From a virus, in the IMG/VR virus record IMGVR_UViG_3300044996_000506, positions 1 through 26,599 of that record: a DNA stretch of 26,599 nucleotides. One strand, given 5' to 3'. The notes below the pieces were generated by a model, which did not search any database, was not told where the DNA came from, and worked only from the letters and a program-made list of their open reading frames with translations. The position numbers were made by a program, and so were the translations under genes. Shown here piece after piece: positions 13,697-21,088 of the stretch. How positions within the stretch are numbered: position 1 is the stretch's first letter; each line of letters starts with the position of its first letter.

Positions 13697-14037
13697 AAGC
13701 GCCTCGGAGGTCAGCATTTTTCACCAAACACCACCATGTTCCACCACTGCGCTTGACGCACCGGGGGGAGGCCGCGTAAAAGCGGGGAGACATCTCCCTG
13801 TTGGTGGCGCGGTTCAGGCAGGCGGACGGTCGGTCGCAGGGCCCAGGGGAAGCGCGAGCCCCGACGGCCCAGGAGCTCTGAAGCTGCGGTGGGGAATGAC
13901 CCGATACCCCAATCGGGCCCACCCTCCCCGCCGCAGCCGGGGCTCGATGAATGTGGCACCGCCGTCCCGGCGGTGAACCGAGAGCGGCATTCACCGGCGA
14001 GACGCCGGTGCCACGAATATGGTCGCGCGGAGACGCT
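13697..14037. other. Repeat-filled gap before the portal gene
   Basis: No gene with a ribosome binding site. It holds short palindromes (GGGGAGA-CA-TCTCCC at about 13784-13799; CCCGAT ... ATCGGG at about 13899-13916) and a dispersed repeat at 13953-14017. The stretch 13718-13750 has CACCA-rich units of 7-8 bp, weakly tandem. An ATG at 13951 is in frame with the portal but would translate only the repeat. Confidence 0.6.
13953..14017. repeat. Dispersed palindrome at the 5' end of the portal reading frame
   Basis: TGGCACCGCCGTCCCGGCGG opens the element and its complement-like end is CGCCGGTGCCACG; the inner part has TTCACCGGCGAG as at 4340. Translated in the portal frame it gives FTGETPVPR, a peptide pattern I associate with repeats in Planctomycetota-like genomes. 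Confidence 0.7.
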
Positions 14038-16125
14038 GTGCTCAGGTGGCCCTCGTGGCTACGGCAGGCGCCCCCGCCCCCGGCTGAAGCCGGGGTGTTC
14101 TTTGGTCCCCAGCACACCGCCGTGCCGTTGGCCCCCCCGAGCAACCCCGAGGAGTGGTATCGCAGATCGACCTGGGCGCACGTCGGCGTGAAGCGCGTCG
14201 CACAATCCGTCGCCGCCATCCCCTGGATCGTGGAGGAGAAGCGGGGCGGACTGTGGCGCGAGCCGGACGACCACGCGCTCGCGCGACTGCTGGGGTATGT
14301 CAACGCGCGGGACAACCTCTACACGCTGAAGTGGGGCACGGCCAGCTCGCTCATCCTGCGCGGCAGCGCCTACTGGCAGATGGCGGGCGGCGGCCAACCG
14401 GCGGCGCTGTTCCCCCTGCCGGCGCACCTCACCCGGCCCCAGCCGTCCGAGGGGAATGGGCAGCTGCAGGGCTTCGTGTACTTCCCGCGGGGGGAGGGCA
14501 CGCGCGGCCTTGTGTACGCGGCGGACGAGGTGCTCCACTTCCGGCAGTGGGACCCGCTGGACCCCTGGTTCGGGCAGGGCGATTGCGTAGCGGCGGAGAC
14601 GGAGCTGAACCAGGCATGGCAGGCGGGCAGCCTGGTGAATGCGATCCTGCGCGCCGGCGGCCTGCAAGGGATCTTCACGGCCGACCGCGCGGTGGACGAC
14701 CCGGACGAGAAGCGGCTGACCGCCTGGGCCCGCAAGCTGGCGGCGAAGTTTCGGGGCGACCGGATCACCGTCATCGGCAACAACCTGAAGTGGCAGGAAG
14801 TCGGGCAGCAGGTCAACGAGACGATCGTGAAGGACGTGCCGGAGAGCACGCGCCGCGCGACCCTGGCGGTGTTCGGGACGCCGCCCACGATGGCGGGCAT
14901 CGGCGAGCGCGCGAGCTATGCCCAGGCGCGGGTCGAAGCCAAGGTGATGTACGAGACGGTCGTGATCCCCCTGGACACGCTGCTGCTGGCCACCGTGAAC
15001 GACGGGCTCGTGCGGAAGTTCGGCGACCCCTCGCGGCTGAGGGTGCGCCACAGCGTCGATCACATCTCGTGGCTGCAGGACGACCTGATGACGCGCGTGG
15101 AGGCGGCCGCGAAGTTCGTGAGCGGCCTGCTCGGCACGCCCAACGAGGCCCGGGCGCAGTTCCTCTCGCTGGCGCCGCGACCCGGCGGCGACGTGATCCT
15201 GGGGCCGATCAGCACGGTGGTCATTCAGGATGCGCGGGGGCAGGGGAACACCGTGGAGACGGTGACGGGGGGGGGTCGGGAGAACGGCAACCGACAGCTG
15301 CAACATGGGACAGTCCATGCGCTCCCGCCGGTGCGGGAGCTTGGACCGTCCCGGCGGCGGTTCGGCGCGGAGGCCAGGGTCGCCATCCACCGCGGGTACA
15401 ACCGCCGGCGCGACACGCAGGCGGAGGAACTCGCGAAGCAGATCGGCGGGTGGTACGAGACGCTGGGGCAGCAGATGATCGAGCGGATCGAGGCGGACGG
15501 GGACCTCGCGCGGCGCGCGCGCGTCCGGCAGCCGCAGGTGTCGGCCCTGGTGTTCGACGTGGCCGAGGCGACGGCGGCGCTGGAGGACATCGTGGCGCCG
15601 GCGCTGGCGCAGCTGTATGCGGAGAGCGGCGCGGCCGAGCTGGAGACGGTCGGCGTCGACGTGAACTTCGACCTGGACAACCCCCGGGCGCGCGAGCTGC
15701 TGAGGGCCCGGCAGCAGGAGCTGCAGACGGTCGCCCGAGGGGCTGAGCAGCGCGTGCGGGAGAGCCTGGACGAGGGCCTGGCCCAGGGCGAGACGGTGGA
15801 GGAGCTGACGGCTCGGGTGGAGGCCTGGACGGAGGCCGGCCGCGAGGCGTATGCCGTGACCACTGCGCGGACCGAGACCGGCATTGTGATGAACGAGGCG
15901 GCCCGCGAGGCCGATCGGCAGGCGGGAGCGAGCGGGTTTGAGTGGCTGGCGATCGTGGACGACCGCACGCGCGACAGCCACGCCGAGATGGACGGCGTGA
16001 CGCGCGGGATGGACGAACCGTTCGAGGTCGACGGCCACGAGTGTGACGGCCCGGGCGATCCGGCGCTGCCGCCGGAGGAGATCTGCAACTGCCGCTGCAC
16101 CACGGCGGCGGTGTTCGGGTCGTGA
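14038..16125 (+). CDS. Portal protein fused to MuF-like head morphogenesis domain
   Basis: A 695-residue fusion. Residues about 1-400 are an HK97-type portal: 'PPSNPEEWYRRSTWAHVGVK', then 'NLYTLKWGTASSLILRGSAY', 'VLHFRQWDPLD' and 'FGTPPTMAGIGERASYAQAR', the last near the clip region. Residues about 590-695 are a MuF (SPP1 gp7) domain: 'TTARTETGIVMNEAAREADR', 'GFEWLAIVDDRTRDSHAEMD', ending 'EEICNCRC'. The linker (about 400-450) holds a run of nine G at 15267-15275 and a hairpin repeat at 15321-15354. Start chosen at GTG 14038, five bases after GGAG; the ATG at 13951 would add 29 residues made only of repeat. Fusions of portal and MuF are known but uncommon; separate products through slippage on the G run are possible. 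Confidence 0.88.
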   Translation: MLRWPSWLRQAPPPPAEAGVFFGPQHTAVPLAPPSNPEEWYRRSTWAHVGVKRVAQSVAAIPWIVEEKRGGLWREPDDHALARLLGYVNARDNLYTLKWGTASSLILRGSAYWQMAGGGQPAALFPLPAHLTRPQPSEGNGQLQGFVYFPRGEGTRGLVYAADEVLHFRQWDPLDPWFGQGDCVAAETELNQAWQAGSLVNAILRAGGLQGIFTADRAVDDPDEKRLTAWARKLAAKFRGDRITVIGNNLKWQEVGQQVNETIVKDVPESTRRATLAVFGTPPTMAGIGERASYAQARVEAKVMYETVVIPLDTLLLATVNDGLVRKFGDPSRLRVRHSVDHISWLQDDLMTRVEAAAKFVSGLLGTPNEARAQFLSLAPRPGGDVILGPISTVVIQDARGQGNTVETVTGGGRENGNRQLQHGTVHALPPVRELGPSRRRFGAEARVAIHRGYNRRRDTQAEELAKQIGGWYETLGQQMIERIEADGDLARRARVRQPQVSALVFDVAEATAALEDIVAPALAQLYAESGAAELETVGVDVNFDLDNPRARELLRARQQELQTVARGAEQRVRESLDEGLAQGETVEELTARVEAWTEAGREAYAVTTARTETGIVMNEAAREADRQAGASGFEWLAIVDDRTRDSHAEMDGVTRGMDEPFEVDGHECDGPGDPALPPEEICNCRCTTAAVFGS
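15321..15354. repeat. Hairpin repeat in the portal-MuF linker
   Basis: GCTCCCGC-CGGT-GCGGGAGC stem, then TTGGACCGTCCCGG. The 18 bases at 15337-15354 are identical to 11560-11577 at the end of the small gene before the terminase. Confidence 0.7.
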
Positions 16126-16157
16126 GGGGCCATGCCGCCGCCGGAGGGAGGGACAGA

Positions 16158-17222
16158 ATGGGACGGGACCTGAGGATGCCGACCGAGGAGGAGTATCGGG
16201 CCCACGGGGCGGCGCCGTTCGCTCACATGCGCGCGACGGCGTTCACGCCGCTGGCCCTGGACGAGGCGGAGCACACGATCGACATGATGGTGAGCACCGG
16301 CCAGTGGGCGCGGGACGGGCAGCGCATTCTGCCCCAGGCCTGGCAGCGGAACCTGGGCACCTATCTGGAGAATCCGCAGGTCACTTGGGCCCATAGCTGG
16401 TGGGAGCCGGGGATCGGCCTATGCCGCGACGCGCAGGTGCGGGACAACGGCTTGTGGGCGCGCCTGTGGTTCGACGTGGATGACGAGGAGATCGCGCGCA
16501 TCTGGCAGGCCATCCGCACGACCAGGGTGCGTTGTGCGAGCGTGAGCTGGGATGGCGAAATGGCATACACCTACCCGCGCAAGATCGGCGACAACAATGA
16601 GTTCGGTGAGTGGGTGGAGCGCGCCGACGGGAGCCTGGGGTGGGAGTGGCGCGACAACATCACCCTGATGGAGATCGCGATGGTGCCGATCCCGAGCGAT
16701 ACGGGCGCCAACACGACCCTGAGTCGGATGCTCGGGATCGCCTCGCCCCCTACCCACTCTCCTGAACGGCAGCTCGCGCACGAGCTGCCTGGGAGAGGGG
16801 GGACGGAGGCGGAGGTGCTGGAGTATCTCGGCCGGCTGAACGGGGCGGCCGAGTGGCTGCGGAACTGGACCCGACACGTCGCGAAAGGCGGGGGAGCCCC
16901 CTCCCCCGCAGTGATCGAGCAGGCGCTGAGCCCTCTCGGCGACCTGATCGAGATCGCGGCCGGCCGGACGGGCGAGGCCCGGGCGTTGAGCGCCGATAAC
17001 CGGGCCCTGGTGGACGGAGCGGTGGAGGCCTTGCAGCGATTGGCGGGGAGAGGCGAGGAGGAGGGACGGGCGTTCACGGCTGCCACCCCGGCCGGTCCCG
17101 CACATGCGGGAGTGCCCGGCGCTCCCGGTGGCGACCACGGGCAGACCCTCGATGGGTTGCTCGCCAACATCGAAGAGCAGCGCGCGGAGGCCGCTCTGCG
17201 CGCGGTAGGGATGAGATCATGA
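16158..17222 (+). CDS. Prohead protease (S78-like)
   Basis: A 354-residue protein that processes the prohead. The protease part is residues 25-200: 'FTPLALDEAEHTIDMMVSTG' opens it, the histidine is His79 in 'VTWAHSWWEPGIG', and the serine is Ser128 or Ser130 in 'RCASVSWDG', as in HK97 gp4-type enzymes. Residues about 200-354 are a helical, partly scaffold-like tail ('VLEYLGRLNGAAEWLRNW', 'IEEQRAEAALRAVG'). Three palindromic repeats are translated in this tail. Start ATG 16158 follows GGAGGG by five bases; upstream starts lack this. It overlaps the capsid gene by four bases (ATGA), so coupled translation is likely. A δ-domain-like scaffold role for the tail is inferred. Confidence 0.85.
   Translation: MGRDLRMPTEEEYRAHGAAPFAHMRATAFTPLALDEAEHTIDMMVSTGQWARDGQRILPQAWQRNLGTYLENPQVTWAHSWWEPGIGLCRDAQVRDNGLWARLWFDVDDEEIARIWQAIRTTRVRCASVSWDGEMAYTYPRKIGDNNEFGEWVERADGSLGWEWRDNITLMEIAMVPIPSDTGANTTLSRMLGIASPPTHSPERQLAHELPGRGGTEAEVLEYLGRLNGAAEWLRNWTRHVAKGGGAPSPAVIEQALSPLGDLIEIAAGRTGEARALSADNRALVDGAVEALQRLAGRGEEEGRAFTAATPAGPAHAGVPGAPGGDHGQTLDGLLANIEEQRAEAALRAVGMRS
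16744..16806. repeat. Palindrome inserted in the protease tail
   Basis: Stem GGCAGCTCG-CGCA-CGAGCTGCC at 16768-16789, with outer CCCACTCTCC and GGGAGAGGGG on the two sides. Translated as PPTHSPERQLAHELPGRGG. A second perfect 9-bp hairpin (GCGGGGGAG, loop CCCC) is at 16888-16909. Confidence 0.65.
17079..17132 (+). repeat. Dispersed hairpin repeat, copy D
   Basis: Shares GCCGGTCCCGCACATGCGGG and AGTGCC with copies A and B, then CGGCGCTCCCGG after one extra C. Translated in the protease tail as AGPAHAGVPGAPGG. Confidence 0.85.
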
Positions 17223-18649
17223 ACGAGACACCGACGGCGGTGCAGGCGTTTCGGCGGGAGCTGGTGGGGGGGCTGGAGGATCCCGGGGTCAGGAACGCCC
17301 TGATGGGCTGGTACCAGGCGATGGATGACAACGCCCGGCGCGAGTGGATGCGCCAGGCGTTGGAGCACGAGTTCGACGAGAAGCTGCTGCCCAAGATCGA
17401 GGCCCTGGTTCAGGAGCGGGCGGCGCGCCAGCTGGCGGAGGCGCAGTACGTGCCGCCGGACCGCCGGGCGCTGCGCTACATGGAGCAGCCGCTGAGCGAG
17501 CGGCAGCTGAAGTATCCGGCGGACGGCGACGAGCTGATCCTCCGGCAGCAGCAGCTGCACGACGATCTATACTTCCTGAGCGAGCTGAGCCCGCGCGGGA
17601 TCCGCGCGAACGTCATCCGGCGCTACCTGGAGTGGATCGACGCGCCGGATCACATCCGCGCAGCCCTCACCTCCACCACGTCCGGCGCCGCGAGCCAGTG
17701 GGTGCCGACGATCCTGAGCGCGGACTTCTACACGCTCATTCAGGGGCAGCTCGCCGTCGCGGCGCTGTTCCCCGAGTTCGAGATGGTCGGGGGCACGGTG
17801 GACGTGCCCACCGCCCTGACCCGCACGCGGCCGTACCTGAAGACGGAGGGGTCGGCGGTCACCGAGGACAGCACGCTCGCCTCCGGCAAGGTCACGTTCG
17901 CCGCCAAGACGCTGGGCGCGTTCCGGGACTTCACGCGGGAGCTGGACGAGGACTCGATGCTGACGATCCTCCCGCTCCTGCGGGACGCCCTGGGCGGGTC
18001 GATCGCGTACGGCATCGACCTGGTGATGCTGGACGGGGACACCACCGCCACCCACATGGACACCGACATCGAGGCCCTGGGGGCGAGCGACTGCCGGACG
18101 GCGTGGATCGGCCTGCGGAAGAAGGCGCTGACCAACACCGGCGCCAACGCGGACCTCTCGACCTGGAACCTGGACGCCTTCAACGCGATCCCGGCCGCGA
18201 TGGGAAAGTACGCGAACCCCAGCGAGCTGGCGATCATCGTGGGCAACAAGGTCTTCTGGAAGCACCTGCCCACGACGATCGACAACTCCACGAACAAGAA
18301 CAGCGTGTTCCTCCCCGGCACGTTCGGCGGCAGCATGGGCCCGGTCGTCAACGGGTTCACGGGCATCCGCCTGATGGGCGCGCCGATCGTCTACGCGCCG
18401 CTGCTGCGCGAGGACGTGGATGCCACCGGCGTCAACGGCGCCTCGGGCAACACCTACACCTACCTGGTCGTGGTGAACGTCCGCGCCTGGCGCCGGGGCA
18501 CCCGGCGCGAGGTGACGGTGCAGTACGCGGACAGCGATGCGGCCTCGATCAAGGCGGGCACGGCGACGGTGGCGGCGAGCTGGCGCGGGACGGCGATGCA
18601 CATGGAGGGGTCGGGCCTGACGACCGCGATCGGCTACAAGATGAGCTGA
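17219..18649 (+). CDS. Major capsid protein, HK97 fold
   Basis: A 476-residue protein that forms the icosahedral shell. Residues 1-140 are helical and charged ('LMGWYQAMDDNARREWMRQA', 'LPKIEALVQERAARQLAEAQ'), an N-terminal arm or scaffolding segment that the upstream protease may remove. The fold starts near 'AALTSTTSGAASQWVPTILS', with the E-loop region around 'TALTRTRPYLKTEGSAVTED', then 'GKVTFAAKTLGAFRDFTREL' and the P-domain 'ALGGSIAYGIDLVMLDGD'. 'PSELAIIVGNKVFWKHLP' and 'GIRLMGAPIVYAP' match the late A-domain strands. It is the last of the protease-capsid pair, begins in the ATGA overlap, and is followed by a repeat-rich gap. Confidence 0.9.
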   Translation: MNETPTAVQAFRRELVGGLEDPGVRNALMGWYQAMDDNARREWMRQALEHEFDEKLLPKIEALVQERAARQLAEAQYVPPDRRALRYMEQPLSERQLKYPADGDELILRQQQLHDDLYFLSELSPRGIRANVIRRYLEWIDAPDHIRAALTSTTSGAASQWVPTILSADFYTLIQGQLAVAALFPEFEMVGGTVDVPTALTRTRPYLKTEGSAVTEDSTLASGKVTFAAKTLGAFRDFTRELDEDSMLTILPLLRDALGGSIAYGIDLVMLDGDTTATHMDTDIEALGASDCRTAWIGLRKKALTNTGANADLSTWNLDAFNAIPAAMGKYANPSELAIIVGNKVFWKHLPTTIDNSTNKNSVFLPGTFGGSMGPVVNGFTGIRLMGAPIVYAPLLREDVDATGVNGASGNTYTYLVVVNVRAWRRGTRREVTVQYADSDAASIKAGTATVAASWRGTAMHMEGSGLTTAIGYKMS

Positions 18650-18655
18650 GGGACC

Positions 18656-18738
18656 GTCTGGTCTTGGGTCTCGCGTCTCTGGTGGACGGCACGACCGGAA
18701 CGCGGGACCCAAGACCTCAGACCAGAGACCCCAGACTG
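18656..18738. repeat. Inverted pair of 7-bp arrays after the capsid gene
   Basis: 18656-18683: GTCTGGT, CTTGGGT, CTCGCGT, CTCTGGT. 18704-18738: GGGACCC, AAGACCT, CAGACCA, GAGACCC, CAGACTG. The second is close to the reverse complement of the first, so the RNA can fold into a long imperfect stem between capsid and decoration genes. Confidence 0.85.
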
Positions 18739-18751
18739 GAGCGAAGCGACG

Positions 18752-20032
18752 ATGGCAGCCACGAGCAACCTGACGTTCTTCGTGAGCGGGAACCTCGGCC
18801 ACGACGCGGGAGTAGGGTCGGACGGCTGCCTGATCGGCGCCCTGACGGCCACGGATCCCGATGACGGCCTGCTGAAGTCCGCGGCGCTGGATCCGCTATG
18901 CCTCGCGGAGGACAAGAGCGGCGACACCTACACCAGCTTCACCACGGAGATCGCGGAGGCCACGGCCAATGACGTGACCTGCCTGCCCGCCACGCCCGCG
19001 GTGAACGATGCGCTGTATCTCGGCCACGCCACGCTGCAGTTCAAGCAGGCCGATCTGCAGATCACCACCCAGGGCGTCGGCACGTGGACCATCACGTGGG
19101 AGTACAGCAAGAACGACGGGACCTGGGCGGCCCTGGCCGGCGTGACGGACGGCACCACGCATCTCACGGCGGCGACGGGAATCAAGAGCGTGAGCTTCAC
19201 GGTCCCCACCGACTGGGAGAAGACGCGCGTCAACAACGTGTACGGCTACTGGATCCGGGGGCGGGTCGCCACCTATTCGGCGGTGACCACGGTGCCGCTG
19301 CTGGGGCAGGGGTGGCTGGTGGCCAACACGGGCAGCGAGGCCTATACGGACGACACGGCGGACCTGACGGATGCGGACGTCGGCGATGTGGCCCTGCTGC
19401 CCGCACACGTCTGCGTCGGCGATGCGTTCTGCATCGGGTATGACGACCCGTTCTGCAAGGTGAAGCTGACCTACTCGCAGGCCAAAGCGGGGGGCACCGG
19501 CACCTACGCCTGGCAGTACTGGAACGGCACGACGTGGGCCACGCTGACCTGCCAGGATGACAGCAGCGGGTTCACCGTCGCCGCCGGCACGAAGTATCTG
19601 TCGTTCAACCCGCCCTCGGCGTGGGCCAAGTGCACCGCCGAGAACGGGCCCAACGGCCAGGCCGGCTACTTCATCCGGTGGGCCTGCACGGCCGTGAGCG
19701 TGCAGCCGACGACCCTGCCCCTGGGCACCCGGGCCTGGGTCTACCCGACGAACGTCGGCAGCGGGATCCCGATCCCCGACGCGGTGACGATCGACCGGGT
19801 CAGCATGAACGCGCAGACGGCGAGCGCGACCAACGCCGACACCCTGTTGCTGATCGTGAACGTGACCCAGGGGACCTACGACCTGGCGACCTGGACGAAG
19901 GGCGATGCGTGCGACGCGGATGCCACGGTGAGCCTGGCCTTCGTCGCGAACGAGGAGCTGGCGATCGTGCAGGTCGGGGAAGACGGCACGACCGAGTTTG
20001 CGAACGCGAACCTCGTGTTGCACGCGGCGTAA
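18752..20032 (+). CDS. Virion decoration or fibre-like protein with duplicated domain
   Basis: A 426-residue β-rich protein, Thr/Ala/Gly-rich, with no membrane segment. Two about 105-residue domains align: 'ALYLGHATLQFKQADLQITT' and 'AFCIGYDDPFCKVKLTYSQA' open them, 'WTITWEYSKNDGTWAAL' and 'YAWQYWNGTTWATL' form the centre, 'VYGYWIRGRVA' and 'AGYFIRWACTA' follow, and 'PLLGQGWLV' and 'PLGTRAWVY' close them. The N-terminal 60 residues and the C-terminal 80 residues ('ADTLLLIVNVTQGTYDLATW') flank the pair. Directly after the capsid gene this is the usual position of a head decoration or head-fibre protein. The start at 18752 has GGAG ten bases upstream. Sugar or cell-surface binding is a guess. 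Confidence 0.7.
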   Translation: MAATSNLTFFVSGNLGHDAGVGSDGCLIGALTATDPDDGLLKSAALDPLCLAEDKSGDTYTSFTTEIAEATANDVTCLPATPAVNDALYLGHATLQFKQADLQITTQGVGTWTITWEYSKNDGTWAALAGVTDGTTHLTAATGIKSVSFTVPTDWEKTRVNNVYGYWIRGRVATYSAVTTVPLLGQGWLVANTGSEAYTDDTADLTDADVGDVALLPAHVCVGDAFCIGYDDPFCKVKLTYSQAKAGGTGTYAWQYWNGTTWATLTCQDDSSGFTVAAGTKYLSFNPPSAWAKCTAENGPNGQAGYFIRWACTAVSVQPTTLPLGTRAWVYPTNVGSGIPIPDAVTIDRVSMNAQTASATNADTLLLIVNVTQGTYDLATWTKGDACDADATVSLAFVANEELAIVQVGEDGTTEFANANLVLHAA

Positions 20033-20039
20033 GGTCCTA

Positions 20040-20070
20040 CCCCCCCGGCCTTCGGAAGGGGGCCGGGGGG
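20040..20070. terminator. GC-rich hairpin, possible terminator
   Basis: CCCCCCGGCC and GGCCGGGGGG form a perfect 10-bp stem with a ten-base loop, eight bases after the stop of the decoration gene. No T-tract follows, so it may instead be a copy of a dispersed palindrome or an mRNA end-protecting stem. Confidence 0.4.
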
Positions 20071-20091
20071 AAAAGGCGACGGAGGACGGCG

Positions 20092-20355
20092 ATGATCCTG
20101 AAGCTGGTGGGAGCGGCAACGTATCGGGGGACGGTGGATGGGCGGTTTGTGGAGCTGGCGCGGGGGGAGAGCCTGAAGGTCAGCCCCGAGGCCGGGCAGG
20201 ACCTGCTGGAGAGCTTTCCGGCATGGTTCGAGTCCAGCGAGCGCGAGGGGCCAGGCGAGGCTGAAGCTGCGCCGGCTCGCTTGAGCGATGGGCAACGGCA
20301 GGAGCGCGGGGGGAAGCGGGATCGGATGCAGCGGGGGACGGCGCACGATCGGTGA
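20092..20355 (+). CDS. Small head-module protein, paralogue of 22352 gene
   Basis: An 87-residue protein with GGAGG six bases before the ATG. Residues 1-50 (MILKLVGAATYRGTVDGRFV, then ELARGESLKVSPEAGQDLLE) form a small β-barrel-like pattern; the rest is polar and low in complexity. The same layout (short β start, 'GxxLxV', then a helix with 'LL', then an aromatic-plus-glutamate end) occurs in the protein at 22352-22594, so they are probably distant paralogues. Proteins of this size and pattern often lie beside capsid and connector genes in siphoviruses; function unknown. Confidence 0.65.
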   Translation: MILKLVGAATYRGTVDGRFVELARGESLKVSPEAGQDLLESFPAWFESSEREGPGEAEAAPARLSDGQRQERGGKRDRMQRGTAHDR

Positions 20356-20360
20356 ACGGC

Positions 20361-20388
20361 AGTGGCAAGTGGCAAGTTTCCAGTGGCA
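20361..20388 (+). repeat. 7-bp tandem array
   Basis: Four units: AGTGGCA, AGTGGCA, AGTTTCC, AGTGGCA, in the gap before the connector gene. Confidence 0.85.
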
Positions 20389-20440
20389 CGCAACGGCGAC
20401 GGGGCGCGGGTTCTGAGGGGAGCGTAACCGGGGGAGTCCG

Positions 20441-21034
20441 ATGCTACTGACCGTCGAGGACGTGACGGCGTGGGTGCCGCAGGCGAGTGGGGACACGGCC
20501 CTGATCGAGTCGGCCATCGAGCAGGCCACCGCCCTGGCCAGCGGCTACTGCCGCCGGGTGCTCGAGCAGGCGGACCGTGATGAGCGATACGATGTGGAAG
20601 CGGGACAAACCCTCCTGCAGCTGAGGCAGTACCCGGTGACCGAAGTCGCGGCGGTGTACCTGGATCCGGACGACACCAACGAGCTGCTGAGCGAGATCGA
20701 CGACTATCTGGTGGACGGGTCGGCGGGCGTGTTGACCCGACTGAATACGACCTGGCCGGTGCAGACGCCGGGCATCGAGGGGCACTGGCCCCCGGGCAGC
20801 GCGATCGTGCGGGTGCAGTACACGGCGGGCTACACTCCCGAGGATCTGAGCGACGAGCAGGGCGATCTGAAAGTGGCGCTGCTCGAGCTGGTGGGCTGGC
20901 GGCTGGGCTGGCGCGGCGGGGCGGGGGTCGGGCAACAGGCGCTGGACGGTGTGAGCACCACGCGGGAGCCGCTGGTGCGCGGGATCCCGGAAAGCACCGC
21001 GGGGATGCTGGAGCGGTACGTAAGGATCGTCTGA
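20441..21034 (+). CDS. Head-tail connector protein (gp6-like adaptor)
   Basis: A 197-residue adaptor that binds the portal ring after packaging. It begins with the family pattern 'MLLTVEDVTAWVPQASGDTA' followed by 'LIESAIEQATALASGYCRRV', a helix pair, then 'YPVTEVAAVYLDPDD', 'AIVRVQYTAGYTPEDLSDEQ' and 'LKVALLELVGWRLGW', the conserved late segment of HK97 gp6-like connectors. Length is at the high end of the family because of a central insertion. GGGGGAG lies eight bases before the ATG. Next in line would normally be the head-closure gene, but the endolysin intervenes. Confidence 0.85.
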   Translation: MLLTVEDVTAWVPQASGDTALIESAIEQATALASGYCRRVLEQADRDERYDVEAGQTLLQLRQYPVTEVAAVYLDPDDTNELLSEIDDYLVDGSAGVLTRLNTTWPVQTPGIEGHWPPGSAIVRVQYTAGYTPEDLSDEQGDLKVALLELVGWRLGWRGGAGVGQQALDGVSTTREPLVRGIPESTAGMLERYVRIV

Positions 21035-21046
21035 AGCGGCAGCCGT

Positions 21047-21078
21047 CTCCCAAACTCCTGCACTCCTGAACTCCTGAG
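21047..21078 (+). repeat. 8-bp array that borders the endolysin ribosome binding site
   Basis: Four units: CTCCCAAA, CTCCTGCA, CTCCTGAA, CTCCTGAG. The last unit runs into TGAGGTGA, the likely ribosome binding site of the endolysin gene. It is the reverse complement of the TGGGAGTT family. Confidence 0.85.
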
Positions 21079-21088
21079 GTGAAGAGCG

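Noticed and set aside
13711-13959. 82-codon minus-strand frame in the gap before the portal
   Set aside because: Made of repeat-derived sequence. No ribosome binding site and no recognisable motif.
13951-14037. ATG 13951 as the portal start
   Set aside because: No ribosome binding site, and the extra 29 residues are translated dispersed repeat. GTG 14038 has GGAG at five bases.
14059-16038. Minus-strand frame of 659 codons opposite the portal
   Set aside because: Antisense shadow of the portal-MuF gene. No ribosome binding site or family motif.
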